Origin: Candidatus Blautia stercoravium
GTDB lineage: Bacteria; Bacillota; Clostridia; Lachnospirales; Lachnospiraceae
Direction of reading: 5' to 3'
Length of the DNA stretch: 57,975 bases
Assembly: GCA_019114495.1 (NCBI GenBank)
Contig: DXFK01000181.1
Coordinates: forward strand, 1-57,975
This document shows positions 1-7,340 of this stretch, in pieces. Position 1 is the first letter of the stretch, and the number at the start of each line of letters is the position of its first letter. A program made the translations under genes and the position numbers. The notes under the pieces were generated by a model. It was not told the origin of the DNA and did no database searches. It saw only the letters and a list, made by a program, of their open reading frames with translations.

Positions 1-32
1 AATCCGAGAATCGCATATTTTAAAGTTCCCAT
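1..32 (-). CDS. PadR-family transcriptional regulator, N-terminal fragment
   Basis: Only the first ten codons lie in the window; the gene runs off the left edge. Reading from the ATG at 32 back to 1 gives MGTLKYAILG, which matches the usual opening of PadR-family winged-helix repressors. A ribosome site (AGGCAGGA) lies about seven bases before the ATG. The call rests on ten residues, but it is supported by a palindrome at 125-160 with the ATGT-N8-ACAT spacing described for PadR operators. The gene is divergent from the YczE-kinase gene, and a repressor next to its target is the usual layout. It could be another small DNA-binding protein. Confidence 0.5.
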   Translation of the reverse strand, partial: MGTLKYAILG

Positions 33-80
33 ATATATTCCTGCCTTTCTTAATATTGAATAATAAGGAATCCCACTTGT

Positions 81-108
81 ATTCTAACATATTTATATAT
101 CATTGCAA
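81..108 (-). promoter_or_regulatory. Promoter for the divergent PadR-like gene
   Basis: On the minus strand TTGCAA (108-103) and TAGAAT (86-81) are 16 bases apart, a good sigma-A type promoter about 40-50 bases before the ATG at 32. Confidence 0.55.
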
Positions 109-124
109 CAACGGATTGAATGGT

Positions 125-160
125 ATTTTTAAACATGTATGAATTGACATGTTTGAAAAT
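125..160. promoter_or_regulatory. Palindromic operator, PadR-type (ATGT-N8-ACAT)
   Basis: AAACATGT (131-138) and ACATGTTT (147-154) form a perfect 8-base inverted repeat around an 8-base spacer. The arms extend to 125-138 and 147-160 with a single mismatch. The core ATGT-N8-ACAT is the arrangement reported for PadR-family operators. The right arm overlaps the -35 box at 144-149, so bound protein would block RNA polymerase. Confidence 0.6.
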
Positions 161-172
161 AAGTGATATGAT
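144..172 (+). promoter_or_regulatory. Sigma-A promoter for the YczE-kinase gene
   Basis: TTGACA (144-149), a 17-base spacer and TATGAT (167-172) form a near-consensus promoter. Predicted transcription start is about 178-180, leaving a leader of roughly 260 bases before the gene at 443. Confidence 0.75.
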
Positions 173-177
173 AAACT

Positions 178-450
178 ATGGAGGATAGTGATCGAAAAGC
201 CAAAATCAATATTTTAAAGGAAGAATTGACTTTATTGGGACACATTTTCTTTATACTTACGACAATGGATGGGAGTATGAAAGGTATGCTAAGAATGAAA
301 CAACAGCTTGGACGAATTACATATATAGGTAATGCAGGAATAGACAACCAGGATGCCATATGTGAAGCATCGTATCCAGGGATGACAGATGATATTTGTG
401 CTGGAAAATATTATATGGAAATGTATAGAGGGGGAAACAAACATGAGTAA
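178..450 (+). CDS. Doubtful 90-residue open frame in the leader of the YczE-kinase gene
   Basis: An ATG at 178 opens a 90-codon frame ending at 450, overlapping the next gene by eight bases. I do not recognise the product. The predicted transcription start falls on this same ATG, so translation from it would have to be leaderless. The later in-frame ATG codons lack a clear ribosome site. The frame could be a decayed gene, an unannotated small protein starting further in, or simply an open stretch in a long 5' leader. The composition is not clearly that of a membrane or DNA-binding protein. Confidence 0.25.
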   Translation: MEDSDRKAKINILKEELTLLGHIFFILTTMDGSMKGMLRMKQQLGRITYIGNAGIDNQDAICEASYPGMTDDICAGKYYMEMYRGGNKHE

Positions 451-1732
451 TAGGGAACGGCTGAATCGATATACTATATTCATATTAGGCTTGCTGGTAA
501 ATTCTCTTGGTGTGAGTCTGATTACGAAGGCAGAACTTGGGACATCACCCATTTCGTCAATTCCATATGTGCTGAGTCTGAATTTCCCATTATCGCTGGG
601 AGCATTTACTGTAATATTCAGTTTATTTTTGATATTGCTCCAATTGCTGATATTGAAAAGGGATTTCAAACTGGAACATGTGCTTCAGATACCTGTTTCG
701 CTGGCATTTGGAATATTTATTGATATGTGCATGACTCTGATTGATTTTGTGCATCCGGAAAATTATGCAGTTAAATGTATTGATTTAGTTCTCGGATGTC
801 TGATTCTGGGAGTAGGAGTCTACATGGAGGTATTAGCAAATGTCGTAATGCTTCCGGGTGAAGCCTTTGTACGCGCAATTGTTTTTCGCTGGAATCGAGA
901 ATTTGGAGTAACAAAGGTTGCGTTTGATGTTTCTATGACAATCATTGCAGGAATTCTTTCTTTCGCTTTTTCTGGCAAACTATATGGGGTCAGAGAGGGA
1001 ACAATAGTTGCGGCTGTATTGGTTGGTTTCATCGCTCGGCTAATCGGACGCAAATTATCATTCCTTCCTGCAAAACTGTTTCCGCAGAAAAATGCAGAAG
1101 ATGAGCAATGGTCCGAAAATAATCAACAGGAGCATATTTGTATTGCGATTGGCAGGCAGTATGGAAGCGGCGGGCACGATATTGGACAGCAGCTGGCCAG
1201 TGAGCTTTCATTTGAGTTCTACGACAGAGATATTATTCGATTAGCTGCTGGTTCTACTGGATATACATCTGAATTTATAGGGAAACATGAGGAGAAAATG
1301 ACGAATAGTTTACTCTATGATTTGGCAATGCAGATGTATGCATATTCGCCTGAAAAGGAAGCTCCGGAGGATGCTATTTTTGAGGCGGAACGAAAGATAG
1401 TCTTGGATGCGGCTGAACAAAAAGACTGTGTAATTGTAGGCCGATGTGCAGATGTATTATTAAGAGATAATACAAAGTGCTTACGTATCTTTTTGTATGC
1501 ACCTTTAGAATACAGAATCAAAAGGGTTATGGCAACGGAGTGCCTTGACGAGGTAGAGGCTAAGAAGAAGATTCAGAAGATAGACCGTAGAAGAGCTGAA
1601 TATTACAGGTATTATACGCATCAGATATGGGGACTTCCAGCCAATCATCATATTTGTATAGACACGTCAATTGGGACAGAACAGGTGAAAACGATGATTC
1701 TAAAAGCAATCGATTGTTATTTAAAAGGGTGA
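443..1732 (+). CDS. YczE-like membrane protein fused to a cytidylate-kinase-like domain
   Basis: A 429-residue, two-part protein. Residues about 5-210 form a YczE/YitT-type integral membrane region with several hydrophobic helices and the family-like opening around KAELGTSPISSIPY. Residues about 230-429 form a cytidylate-kinase-like (PF13189-type) P-loop domain: GRQYGSGG is the phosphate loop, followed by FYDRDI, and by the lid-like KIDRRRAEYYRYYT. I chose the ATG at 443 because GGGGG lies just upstream; the frame opens at 389 but lacks a ribosome site there. The joint suggests a membrane-anchored kinase or nucleotide sensor. The substrate is unknown. A divergent PadR-like regulator and its operator probably control it. 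A terminator follows. Confidence 0.8.
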   Translation: MSNRERLNRYTIFILGLLVNSLGVSLITKAELGTSPISSIPYVLSLNFPLSLGAFTVIFSLFLILLQLLILKRDFKLEHVLQIPVSLAFGIFIDMCMTLIDFVHPENYAVKCIDLVLGCLILGVGVYMEVLANVVMLPGEAFVRAIVFRWNREFGVTKVAFDVSMTIIAGILSFAFSGKLYGVREGTIVAAVLVGFIARLIGRKLSFLPAKLFPQKNAEDEQWSENNQQEHICIAIGRQYGSGGHDIGQQLASELSFEFYDRDIIRLAAGSTGYTSEFIGKHEEKMTNSLLYDLAMQMYAYSPEKEAPEDAIFEAERKIVLDAAEQKDCVIVGRCADVLLRDNTKCLRIFLYAPLEYRIKRVMATECLDEVEAKKKIQKIDRRRAEYYRYYTHQIWGLPANHHICIDTSIGTEQVKTMILKAIDCYLKG

Positions 1733-1776
1733 GAAATAATAAGCATTCATTTTATAAAAAATCAGATAGAAACAAG

Positions 1777-1826
1777 AAAGACAGTCGATTTCGATTAAGA
1801 AGTTGATTGTCTTTTTCTTTTTTCAG
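1777..1826 (+). terminator. Intrinsic terminator after the YczE-kinase gene
   Basis: Arms at 1777-1790 and 1801-1814 pair over 14 bases, counting G-U pairs, with a 10-base loop and are followed by a T-rich run. Confidence 0.8.
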
Positions 1827-1993
1827 ATTTCTAAGGAGATGCAGGCAGCAAGAGCCGGTTTGTTTTTGCCTGTGATAATCTTAACATGGTTAAGGGGGGA
1901 CTTTTACCGGGGAAAAAGCTGTCGTCTAATATTTTGGTAACAGGAAAAGGAAGATTTCCTTTATCCCCTTCTCTCCTTTTCACGAACACACAT
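1827..1993. other. Intergenic stretch without a recognisable gene
   Basis: Between the terminator and the next promoter I see only short inverted repeats, for example TTAAC-ATG-GTTAA near 1881 and AAGGAA-GAT-TTCCTT near 1948. I recognise no riboswitch or small gene. Confidence 0.4.
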
Positions 1994-2022
1994 TTGCATT
2001 TTTGGCTTTCCTGTGATAAGAT
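1994..2022 (+). promoter_or_regulatory. Promoter for the NusG-II/Gx transporter/ruvAB run
   Basis: TTGCAT (1994-1999), 17 bases, TAAGAT (2017-2022), about 30 bases ahead of the ATG at 2053. Confidence 0.6.
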
Positions 2023-2052
2023 AAAACCCAGCAAACAAAACAGGAGATGTTT

Positions 2053-2424
2053 ATGAAGAAAAAAGATATACTTCTGGCAGGAGGAATTTTAATCCTTGCC
2101 TTTCTTTGCTGGTTAGTGCCAAAGGGATTGCGTCTGCTTGACGGGAACAAAGAAATGGAACTTAAAATTATCGTTGCTGGAGATGTTTATGGAACGTATT
2201 CGCTGGAAAAAGACCAGGTCATAAAGATTCAGGATACCAATGTCTGCGAAATCAAAGATGGAAAAGTAAAGATGACAGAAGCAAGCTGTCCGGATCATGT
2301 GTGTATCCGGCAAGGGGCTATTGACGCACCAGGAGAGACCGTGGTGTGCCTGCCTAATAAAGTGGTGCTGGAGATTGTGTCAAAGGATGGGAAAGAAGCC
2401 GGCCTGGACGCAGTGGTGAAATAA
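2053..2424 (+). CDS. NusG domain II-containing protein
   Basis: A 123-residue protein with a Lys-rich start, one N-terminal membrane segment (about residues 5-22) and a small extracytoplasmic beta domain of the NusG-II type, with the typical cysteine stretch SCPDHVC followed by the CLPNKVVLEI end. AGGAG at 2042-2046 lies at good distance from the ATG at 2053; the ATG at 2047 is too close to it. The family is known as a partner of Gx transporters in Firmicutes, which is what follows here, so the two probably work together. The exact role is not established. Confidence 0.8.
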   Translation: MKKKDILLAGGILILAFLCWLVPKGLRLLDGNKEMELKIIVAGDVYGTYSLEKDQVIKIQDTNVCEIKDGKVKMTEASCPDHVCIRQGAIDAPGETVVCLPNKVVLEIVSKDGKEAGLDAVVK

Positions 2425-2443
2425 GAGCAAAGGAGAAATCATT

Positions 2444-2947
2444 ATTTATACAAGAACAGGAAAAATCGCATGGCTGGGGCTTATGGCGGCCTTGGCAATT
2501 ATTTTTGGATATGTGGAAATGCTTCTGCCTGTATTTTTCGTGGTTCCCGGTATGAAACTGGGACTGGCGAACCTGGTAACCGTGTTTGTGCTGTACAGGT
2601 ATCGTGCAAAAGAAGCGGCAGTCATATCCCTTATCCGCATTGTGGTGATTGGTTTTCTCTTTGCCAATCTGTTTTCTATTCTCTACAGTCTGGCAGGAGC
2701 GGCTTTGAGTCTTTTGTGTATGACCGTAGCCAAGCGGTTTTCGGGATTGTCTATGGTGGGTGTCAGCATTTTAGGCGGTGTGACCCACAATCTGGGTCAG
2801 CTTATAGTGGCGGCTCTTGTGGTGGAAACCGGCAATGTATTTTACTATTTCCCGGCGCTTATGATTTCCGGTCTGGTAACCGGGGCGCTTATCGGGATTG
2901 TGGCAGGAGAAATTTTAAAGAGAACGACAGGAAGGAAATCAGTATGA
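2444..2947 (+). CDS. Gx transporter family protein (heptaprenyl diphosphate synthase component I-like)
   Basis: A membrane protein of about 167 residues with four to five hydrophobic helices; the segment FVVPGMKLGLANLVTVF is typical of the Gx/HepS-I family. Family members are thought to be ECF-like or isoprenoid-related transport components, but the substrate is unknown. The only in-frame ATG (2483) lies inside the first helix and has no clear ribosome site. The strong AAGGAG at 2430-2435 instead points to ATT at 2444, eight bases away, adding residues YTRTGKIAWLGL as expected for the family start. The stop overlaps the ruvA start (ATGA), which implies translational coupling. Confidence 0.8.
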   Translation: MYTRTGKIAWLGLMAALAIIFGYVEMLLPVFFVVPGMKLGLANLVTVFVLYRYRAKEAAVISLIRIVVIGFLFANLFSILYSLAGAALSLLCMTVAKRFSGLSMVGVSILGGVTHNLGQLIVAALVVETGNVFYYFPALMISGLVTGALIGIVAGEILKRTTGRKSV

Positions 2948-3555
2948 TAGCATATATAAAAGGTGTTGTGGCAGAAATTTGGGAGGACAGAATTATTCTG
3001 GAGTCCCAGAACATGGGGTATAATATTTTTATGCCTATGGCCAGTGTGGATACTGTGCTGCACACGGGGGAAGAGGTAAAGATATACACCTATCTCAATG
3101 TCCGGGAAGATGCCATGCAGCTTTTCGGATTTCTCACAAGAGATGATTTGAATACGTTTAAGCTGCTTTTGAGTGTCAATGGAATTGGCCCTAAGGCGGC
3201 CCTTGGAGTTTTGTCCGGACTTTCGGCAGACGAACTGCGGTTTGCAGTTCTGGCAGACGATGTAAAAACCATCTCGAAAGCGCCGGGGATTGGAAAGAAG
3301 ACAGCCCAGAAGCTGATTCTGGAACTAAAGGATAAGCTGGATTTGCAGGAGGCTTTCCAGCTAAAGACCCAGCATGTGCAGGAAACAGGCAGCGATACGG
3401 CGGACCTGTCCGGCATGCGGAAAGAAGCGGTAGAGGCTCTCACTGCCCTGGGATATTCCGGCGCAGACGCCCTGCGGGCTGTGAAAAAAGTGGAACTTAC
3501 GGCAGATATGAACGTGGAGGCGCTTTTAAAGGAAGCTTTGAAAAATATGTTCTAA
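2944..3555 (+). CDS. ruvA: Holliday junction branch migration protein RuvA
   Basis: RuvA binds four-way DNA junctions as a tetramer and loads the RuvB motors. The 203-residue length is normal. It opens with MIAYIKGVV, the beta-barrel OB domain, followed by two helix-hairpin-helix motifs (LLSVNGIGPKAAL and ISKAPGIGKKTAQKL, about residues 73-120) and a C-terminal domain III (EAVEALTALGYS) that contacts RuvB. The start shares an ATGA with the previous gene. ruvB follows 15 bases downstream. RecU, the Firmicute junction resolvase that works with RuvAB, is encoded in the same window at 34787. Confidence 0.97.
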   Translation: MIAYIKGVVAEIWEDRIILESQNMGYNIFMPMASVDTVLHTGEEVKIYTYLNVREDAMQLFGFLTRDDLNTFKLLLSVNGIGPKAALGVLSGLSADELRFAVLADDVKTISKAPGIGKKTAQKLILELKDKLDLQEAFQLKTQHVQETGSDTADLSGMRKEAVEALTALGYSGADALRAVKKVELTADMNVEALLKEALKNMF

Positions 3556-3570
3556 TAGGCGGAGAATGTC

Positions 3571-4560
3571 ATGGAAAAGAGAATTATTACTACCGACGTC
3601 ATGGAAGAAGATTTGCGGACAGAAGGCAATCTGCGCCCGCAGTTTCTTTCTGACTATATCGGTCAGGAGAAAGCAAAGAGCAATCTGAAAATCTATATTG
3701 AGGCGGCAAAGCAAAGAGGCGATGCCCTGGACCATGTGCTTTTTTACGGCCCTCCAGGTCTTGGAAAAACCACTCTTGCAGGAATTATTGCCAATGAGAT
3801 GGGCGTACATATGAAGGTCACCAGCGGTCCGGCTATTGAAAAACCGGGAGAGATGGCAGCTATTCTGAACAACCTGCAGGAAAATGACGTGTTGTTTGTA
3901 GATGAAATTCACCGTCTGAACCGACAGGTGGAAGAAGTTCTGTATCCTGCAATGGAGGATTATGCCATTGATATTATGATAGGGAAAGGGGCAACGGCCC
4001 GCTCTATCCGTCTAGATCTCCCAAAGTTTACCCTGGTAGGGGCTACCACCAGAGCAGGGCTTCTTACTGCGCCTTTAAGAGACCGTTTCGGTGTGGTACA
4101 TCATCTGGAATTTTATACGGAAGAGGAACTGCAGACCATTATCCTTCACTCTGCAAACGTGCTGGGGGTGGAGACCGACCGGGACGGGGCTTTGGAAATG
4201 GCCAAGCGTTCCAGAGGTACGCCTCGTCTGGCTAACCGGCTTTTAAAGAGGGTCCGGGATTTTGCACAGGTAAAATACAATGGCAAGATTACAAAAGAGG
4301 TGGCGGATTTTGCCCTGGATTTGCTGGAAGTGGACAAGTATGGTCTGGACCAGACAGACAGACTGCTTCTGACTACCATTATTGAGCGGTTTTCCGGCGG
4401 TCCGGTAGGTCTGGATACGCTGGCAGCAGCCGTGGGAGAGGATGGGGGAACCATTGAGGATGTGTATGAACCCTACCTGATTAAAAACGGTTTTCTTCTG
4501 CGGACGCCAAGGGGAAGAGCTGTGACAGAGTTGACCTATCATCATCTGGGAATAAAATAA
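3571..4560 (+). CDS. ruvB: Holliday junction DNA helicase RuvB
   Basis: The AAA+ ATPase that drives branch migration with RuvA. It has 329 residues, normal for the family. Visible parts: the N-terminal [11 protein letters not shown] segment, Walker A GPPGLGKT (about residue 60), Walker B VDEIHRL, sensor GATTRAGLL, arginine finger RDRFG, and the C-terminal winged helix ([16 protein letters not shown], then [16 protein letters not shown]). It sits directly after ruvA and before zapA, and is probably co-transcribed with ruvA. Confidence 0.97.
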   Translation: MEKRIITTDVMEEDLRTEGNLRPQFLSDYIGQEKAKSNLKIYIEAAKQRGDALDHVLFYGPPGLGKTTLAGIIANEMGVHMKVTSGPAIEKPGEMAAILNNLQENDVLFVDEIHRLNRQVEEVLYPAMEDYAIDIMIGKGATARSIRLDLPKFTLVGATTRAGLLTAPLRDRFGVVHHLEFYTEEELQTIILHSANVLGVETDRDGALEMAKRSRGTPRLANRLLKRVRDFAQVKYNGKITKEVADFALDLLEVDKYGLDQTDRLLLTTIIERFSGGPVGLDTLAAAVGEDGGTIEDVYEPYLIKNGFLLRTPRGRAVTELTYHHLGIK

Positions 4561-4563
4561 TGG

Positions 4564-4591
4564 TTGTTTTTCCCGAGAATTCGATTATAAT
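4564..4591 (+). promoter_or_regulatory. Promoter for zapA
   Basis: TTGTTT (4564-4569), 16 bases, TATAAT (4586-4591), about 35 bases ahead of the zapA ATG. It is a secondary start inside the ruvAB-zapA run. Confidence 0.55.
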
Positions 4592-4626
4592 AGACATAGG
4601 AATGTAGAAAAGGCAGGAGGAACCAG

Positions 4627-5037
4627 ATGGCAGTGAAGAATACAACCCAGGTGCTGATTGGCGGTAAAATCATCACATTGAGCGGTTATGAAAGCGAAGA
4701 ATACCTGCAGAAGGTTGCAAATTATATGAACAGCAAGATGACAGAACTGGGACAGATTCCGGGATATAACCGACAGGCTCAGGAGACCAGACATACGCTT
4801 TTAAGCCTGAATATTGCCGATGACTATTTTAAGGCAAAACGGCAGGCAGAAATGTTTGAGGAAGAACTGGAAGCCAAGGATCGGGAAATGTATGATTTGA
4901 AACATGATTTGATTAACGGTCAGGTGGAGTTGGAGCGCTCTCAGAAGGAAACCCAGGAAAGTACTCTGCAGATAAGGTCTTTAGAGGCGAAGATTGCAGA
5001 GCTGGAGCAGGAGTTGGACGAGCTTTTAAAGGAATAA
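4627..5037 (+). CDS. zapA: Cell division protein ZapA
   Basis: A 136-residue FtsZ-associated protein. The N-terminal half (about residues 1-75) matches ZapA, with VLIGGKIITLSGYESEEYLQKVA and an LSLNIADDYFKAK helix. The rest (about 80-136) is a highly charged coiled coil, the dimer or tetramer handle, longer than in the E. coli protein and typical of Clostridia. ZapA cross-links FtsZ filaments at the division ring. GGCAGGAGG gives a strong ribosome site. It has its own promoter at 4564. Confidence 0.9.
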   Translation: MAVKNTTQVLIGGKIITLSGYESEEYLQKVANYMNSKMTELGQIPGYNRQAQETRHTLLSLNIADDYFKAKRQAEMFEEELEAKDREMYDLKHDLINGQVELERSQKETQESTLQIRSLEAKIAELEQELDELLKE

Positions 5038-5106
5038 AAGAAGGAAAGATGGAAGGGGTGGGCATTTTTGTTTCGCCCCCTTTGTATTTTACAGGAAAGG
5101 AATTAT

Positions 5107-7332
5107 ATGAGAGCAGAATTACTAGCGCCGGCAGGTTCTTTTGAGGGACTGCAGGCTGTGATTAAGGCAGGGGCAGACGCAGTATACATTGGCGGAAGCA
5201 TGTTTGGTGCCAGGGCCTATGCCAAAAACCCCCAGAAGGAAGAAATGCTGGAAGCCATTGATTATGCCCACATACATGGGAAACAGATATACCTTACGGT
5301 AAATACACTTTTGAAAAATCAGGAATTATACCGGCAGTTATACGAGTTTCTGGCGCCTTATTATGAGCAGGGCGTGGACGCAGTGATTGTGCAGGATTTG
5401 GGTGTGCTGTCCTTTTTGAAAAAGGAATTTCCGGAGATTGCTATTCACGCCAGTACCCAGATGGCCATTACAGGGCCAAAAAGCGCCGGGCTTTTAAAGG
5501 AAGCAGGAGCGTCCAGAATTGTGACGGCAAGGGAGCTTTCTCTGGAAGAAATTCACCGGATTTATCAGCAGACAGGGGTGGAGATAGAGAGTTTTGTCCA
5601 CGGGGCTCTTTGCTATTGCTACTCTGGTATGTGTCTTTTCAGCAGTATGCTCGGTGGAAGAAGCGGTAACCGGGGACGGTGTGCCCAGCCCTGCCGTCTG
5701 CCGTACACAGCTTTGGAAAAAGGGAAAGCCGTAAGCGGCACAGAGCCGTCCTATCTGCTCAGTCCCAAGGATATGTGTACAGTGGACATTCTGCCGGAAA
5801 TTCTGCAGGCAGGGGTTTACTCTCTGAAAATAGAGGGAAGAATGAAGAAACCGGAGTATGCAGCCGGAGTCACAGCCATATATAGGAAATATCTGGATTT
5901 GTATCTGAAAACGGGAGACCCTTATGAGGTGGAAAAGGCGGACCGGCAGGAACTTCGGGATTTGTATCAAAGAGACGGCTTTCACAAGGGCTATTATCAT
6001 ATGCACAATGGTCCGGAAATGATGGCCACGGTCAATGAAAAGGAGCAGAACCGGAAGCAGGGGGCGGTTGGAAAGAGAAACGAGGCGCTTTTTGCCAGAC
6101 TAAAAAAGCAATATTTAGACACAAAAAAACAAGAAAAAATTAATGGAAATTTAATCCTGTTTGCCGATACACCTGCTATACTGGACTTAGACTTTCAGGA
6201 TATCCATGTGCAGGTACAGGGAGACATGGTAGAAAGAGCCCAGAAAAGACCCCTTCTGGCAGAGCGTGTAAGGCAGCAGATGGAGAAGACGGGACAGACG
6301 CCTTTTTTCTTTGATTCCCTGGAAATTCTCACCGATGAAGCGGGCTTTCTCCCTATGCAGAGTCTCAATGAACTGCGGCGGCGGGGACTGGACGAACTGC
6401 AGCAGCAGTATCTGGCTCGGTATCGAAGAATGCTTCTAAAGCGTGAGACAAAACAGAAACCGTCTCTGGCAAAAGAGAAAAGGGCGCAGGCAGAAGTACT
6501 GAAATTTTATGTGTCTGTGGAAAAGAGAGAACAGTGGGAGACTGCTTTAAAGCAGAGGGAGGTCACCGGAATTTTTTGCAGTATATCCATGTTTCAACGA
6601 AAGGAATTTTTAAAAGAGGTGCTTAGGGCTGCAGAGGAAACCCACAGGGCGGGCAAAGAATTTTATTTGGCATTGCCCTATATGTTGCGAGAAGGAAGAA
6701 TGGATGGCATGGAGCGGGAAATAGCCCAAATAGCAGAAAAGACAGAGGGATTTCTGGTGAGAAATCTGGAAGAACTGGGATATCTGAAAGAATTGGGGCT
6801 GCTTTTTAAAGCAGTAACAGACTATTCCGTGTACAGCTTTAATGACCTTGCAGAAGAATTTCTGGAAAATCTGCAGGTAAAGAGAACCACGGTTCCGCTG
6901 GAATTAAACTGCAGTGAAATCCGGCACAGACGTCATGAAAACAGCGAGATGATTGTATACGGCTTTTGTCCTATGATGGTTTCTGCCCAGTGCGTGAAAA
7001 AGACCTGCGGCCGTTGCGACCATAAGTCAGGGGAAATACAGATAAAAGACCGGTATGATCAGCAGTTTACGACAAAATGTTTCTGCGATTTCTGTTATAA
7101 TGTGATTTACAACAGTGTGCCGACCGGGCTTTTGGAGGAGGCAGAACAGATAAGAGACATGGGATTTTCGGCGCTGCGTATGAATTTCACATCCGAAGGG
7201 CCGGAAAGGATGAAAGAACTGTTAAACGCATTTGCGGCAGCCTATCTGGAAGAAGGAAACAAAGGGAAAAAGAAAGACACGTTTCAAATATCCGGTGTTA
7301 CGAAAGGACATTTTAAACGTGGAGTGGAGTAG
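5107..7332 (+). CDS. U32 family peptidase / RlhA-like rRNA hydroxylation protein
   Basis: A 741-residue member of the U32 family with the N-terminal TIM-barrel opening MRAELLAPAGSFEGLQAVIKAGADAVY cut short in the family style and the U32 signature around SGMCLFSSMLGGRSGNRGRC. The C-terminal part carries a cysteine set (CVKKTCGRC, then CFCDFC) that probably binds a metal or Fe-S cluster. Relatives take part in hydroxylating 23S rRNA or tRNA; a protease role is older annotation. I chose the ATG at 5107 because AGGAAAGG precedes it and family members begin MxxELLAPAG. The frame opens 13 codons earlier without a site. Confidence 0.85.
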   Translation: MRAELLAPAGSFEGLQAVIKAGADAVYIGGSMFGARAYAKNPQKEEMLEAIDYAHIHGKQIYLTVNTLLKNQELYRQLYEFLAPYYEQGVDAVIVQDLGVLSFLKKEFPEIAIHASTQMAITGPKSAGLLKEAGASRIVTARELSLEEIHRIYQQTGVEIESFVHGALCYCYSGMCLFSSMLGGRSGNRGRCAQPCRLPYTALEKGKAVSGTEPSYLLSPKDMCTVDILPEILQAGVYSLKIEGRMKKPEYAAGVTAIYRKYLDLYLKTGDPYEVEKADRQELRDLYQRDGFHKGYYHMHNGPEMMATVNEKEQNRKQGAVGKRNEALFARLKKQYLDTKKQEKINGNLILFADTPAILDLDFQDIHVQVQGDMVERAQKRPLLAERVRQQMEKTGQTPFFFDSLEILTDEAGFLPMQSLNELRRRGLDELQQQYLARYRRMLLKRETKQKPSLAKEKRAQAEVLKFYVSVEKREQWETALKQREVTGIFCSISMFQRKEFLKEVLRAAEETHRAGKEFYLALPYMLREGRMDGMEREIAQIAEKTEGFLVRNLEELGYLKELGLLFKAVTDYSVYSFNDLAEEFLENLQVKRTTVPLELNCSEIRHRRHENSEMIVYGFCPMMVSAQCVKKTCGRCDHKSGEIQIKDRYDQQFTTKCFCDFCYNVIYNSVPTGLLEEAEQIRDMGFSALRMNFTSEGPERMKELLNAFAAAYLEEGNKGKKKDTFQISGVTKGHFKRGVE

Positions 7333-7340
7333 GTGAAAAA

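Noticed and set aside
1831-2034. Minus-strand frame of 67 codons between the YczE-kinase and NusG-II genes
   Set aside because: No ribosome site and no family pattern; it lies across the promoter of the next gene.
2470-2943. A 5' extension of the ruvA frame by 158 codons, starting at ATG 2470
   Set aside because: It overlaps the Gx transporter in another frame, lacks a family pattern, and RuvA proteins begin MIAYIKG at 2944.
5050-5090. Possible terminator between zapA and the U32 gene (AAGGGGTGGGC with GCCCCCTTT)
   Set aside because: The arms pair with gaps and the T-run is broken; evidence is too weak to list.
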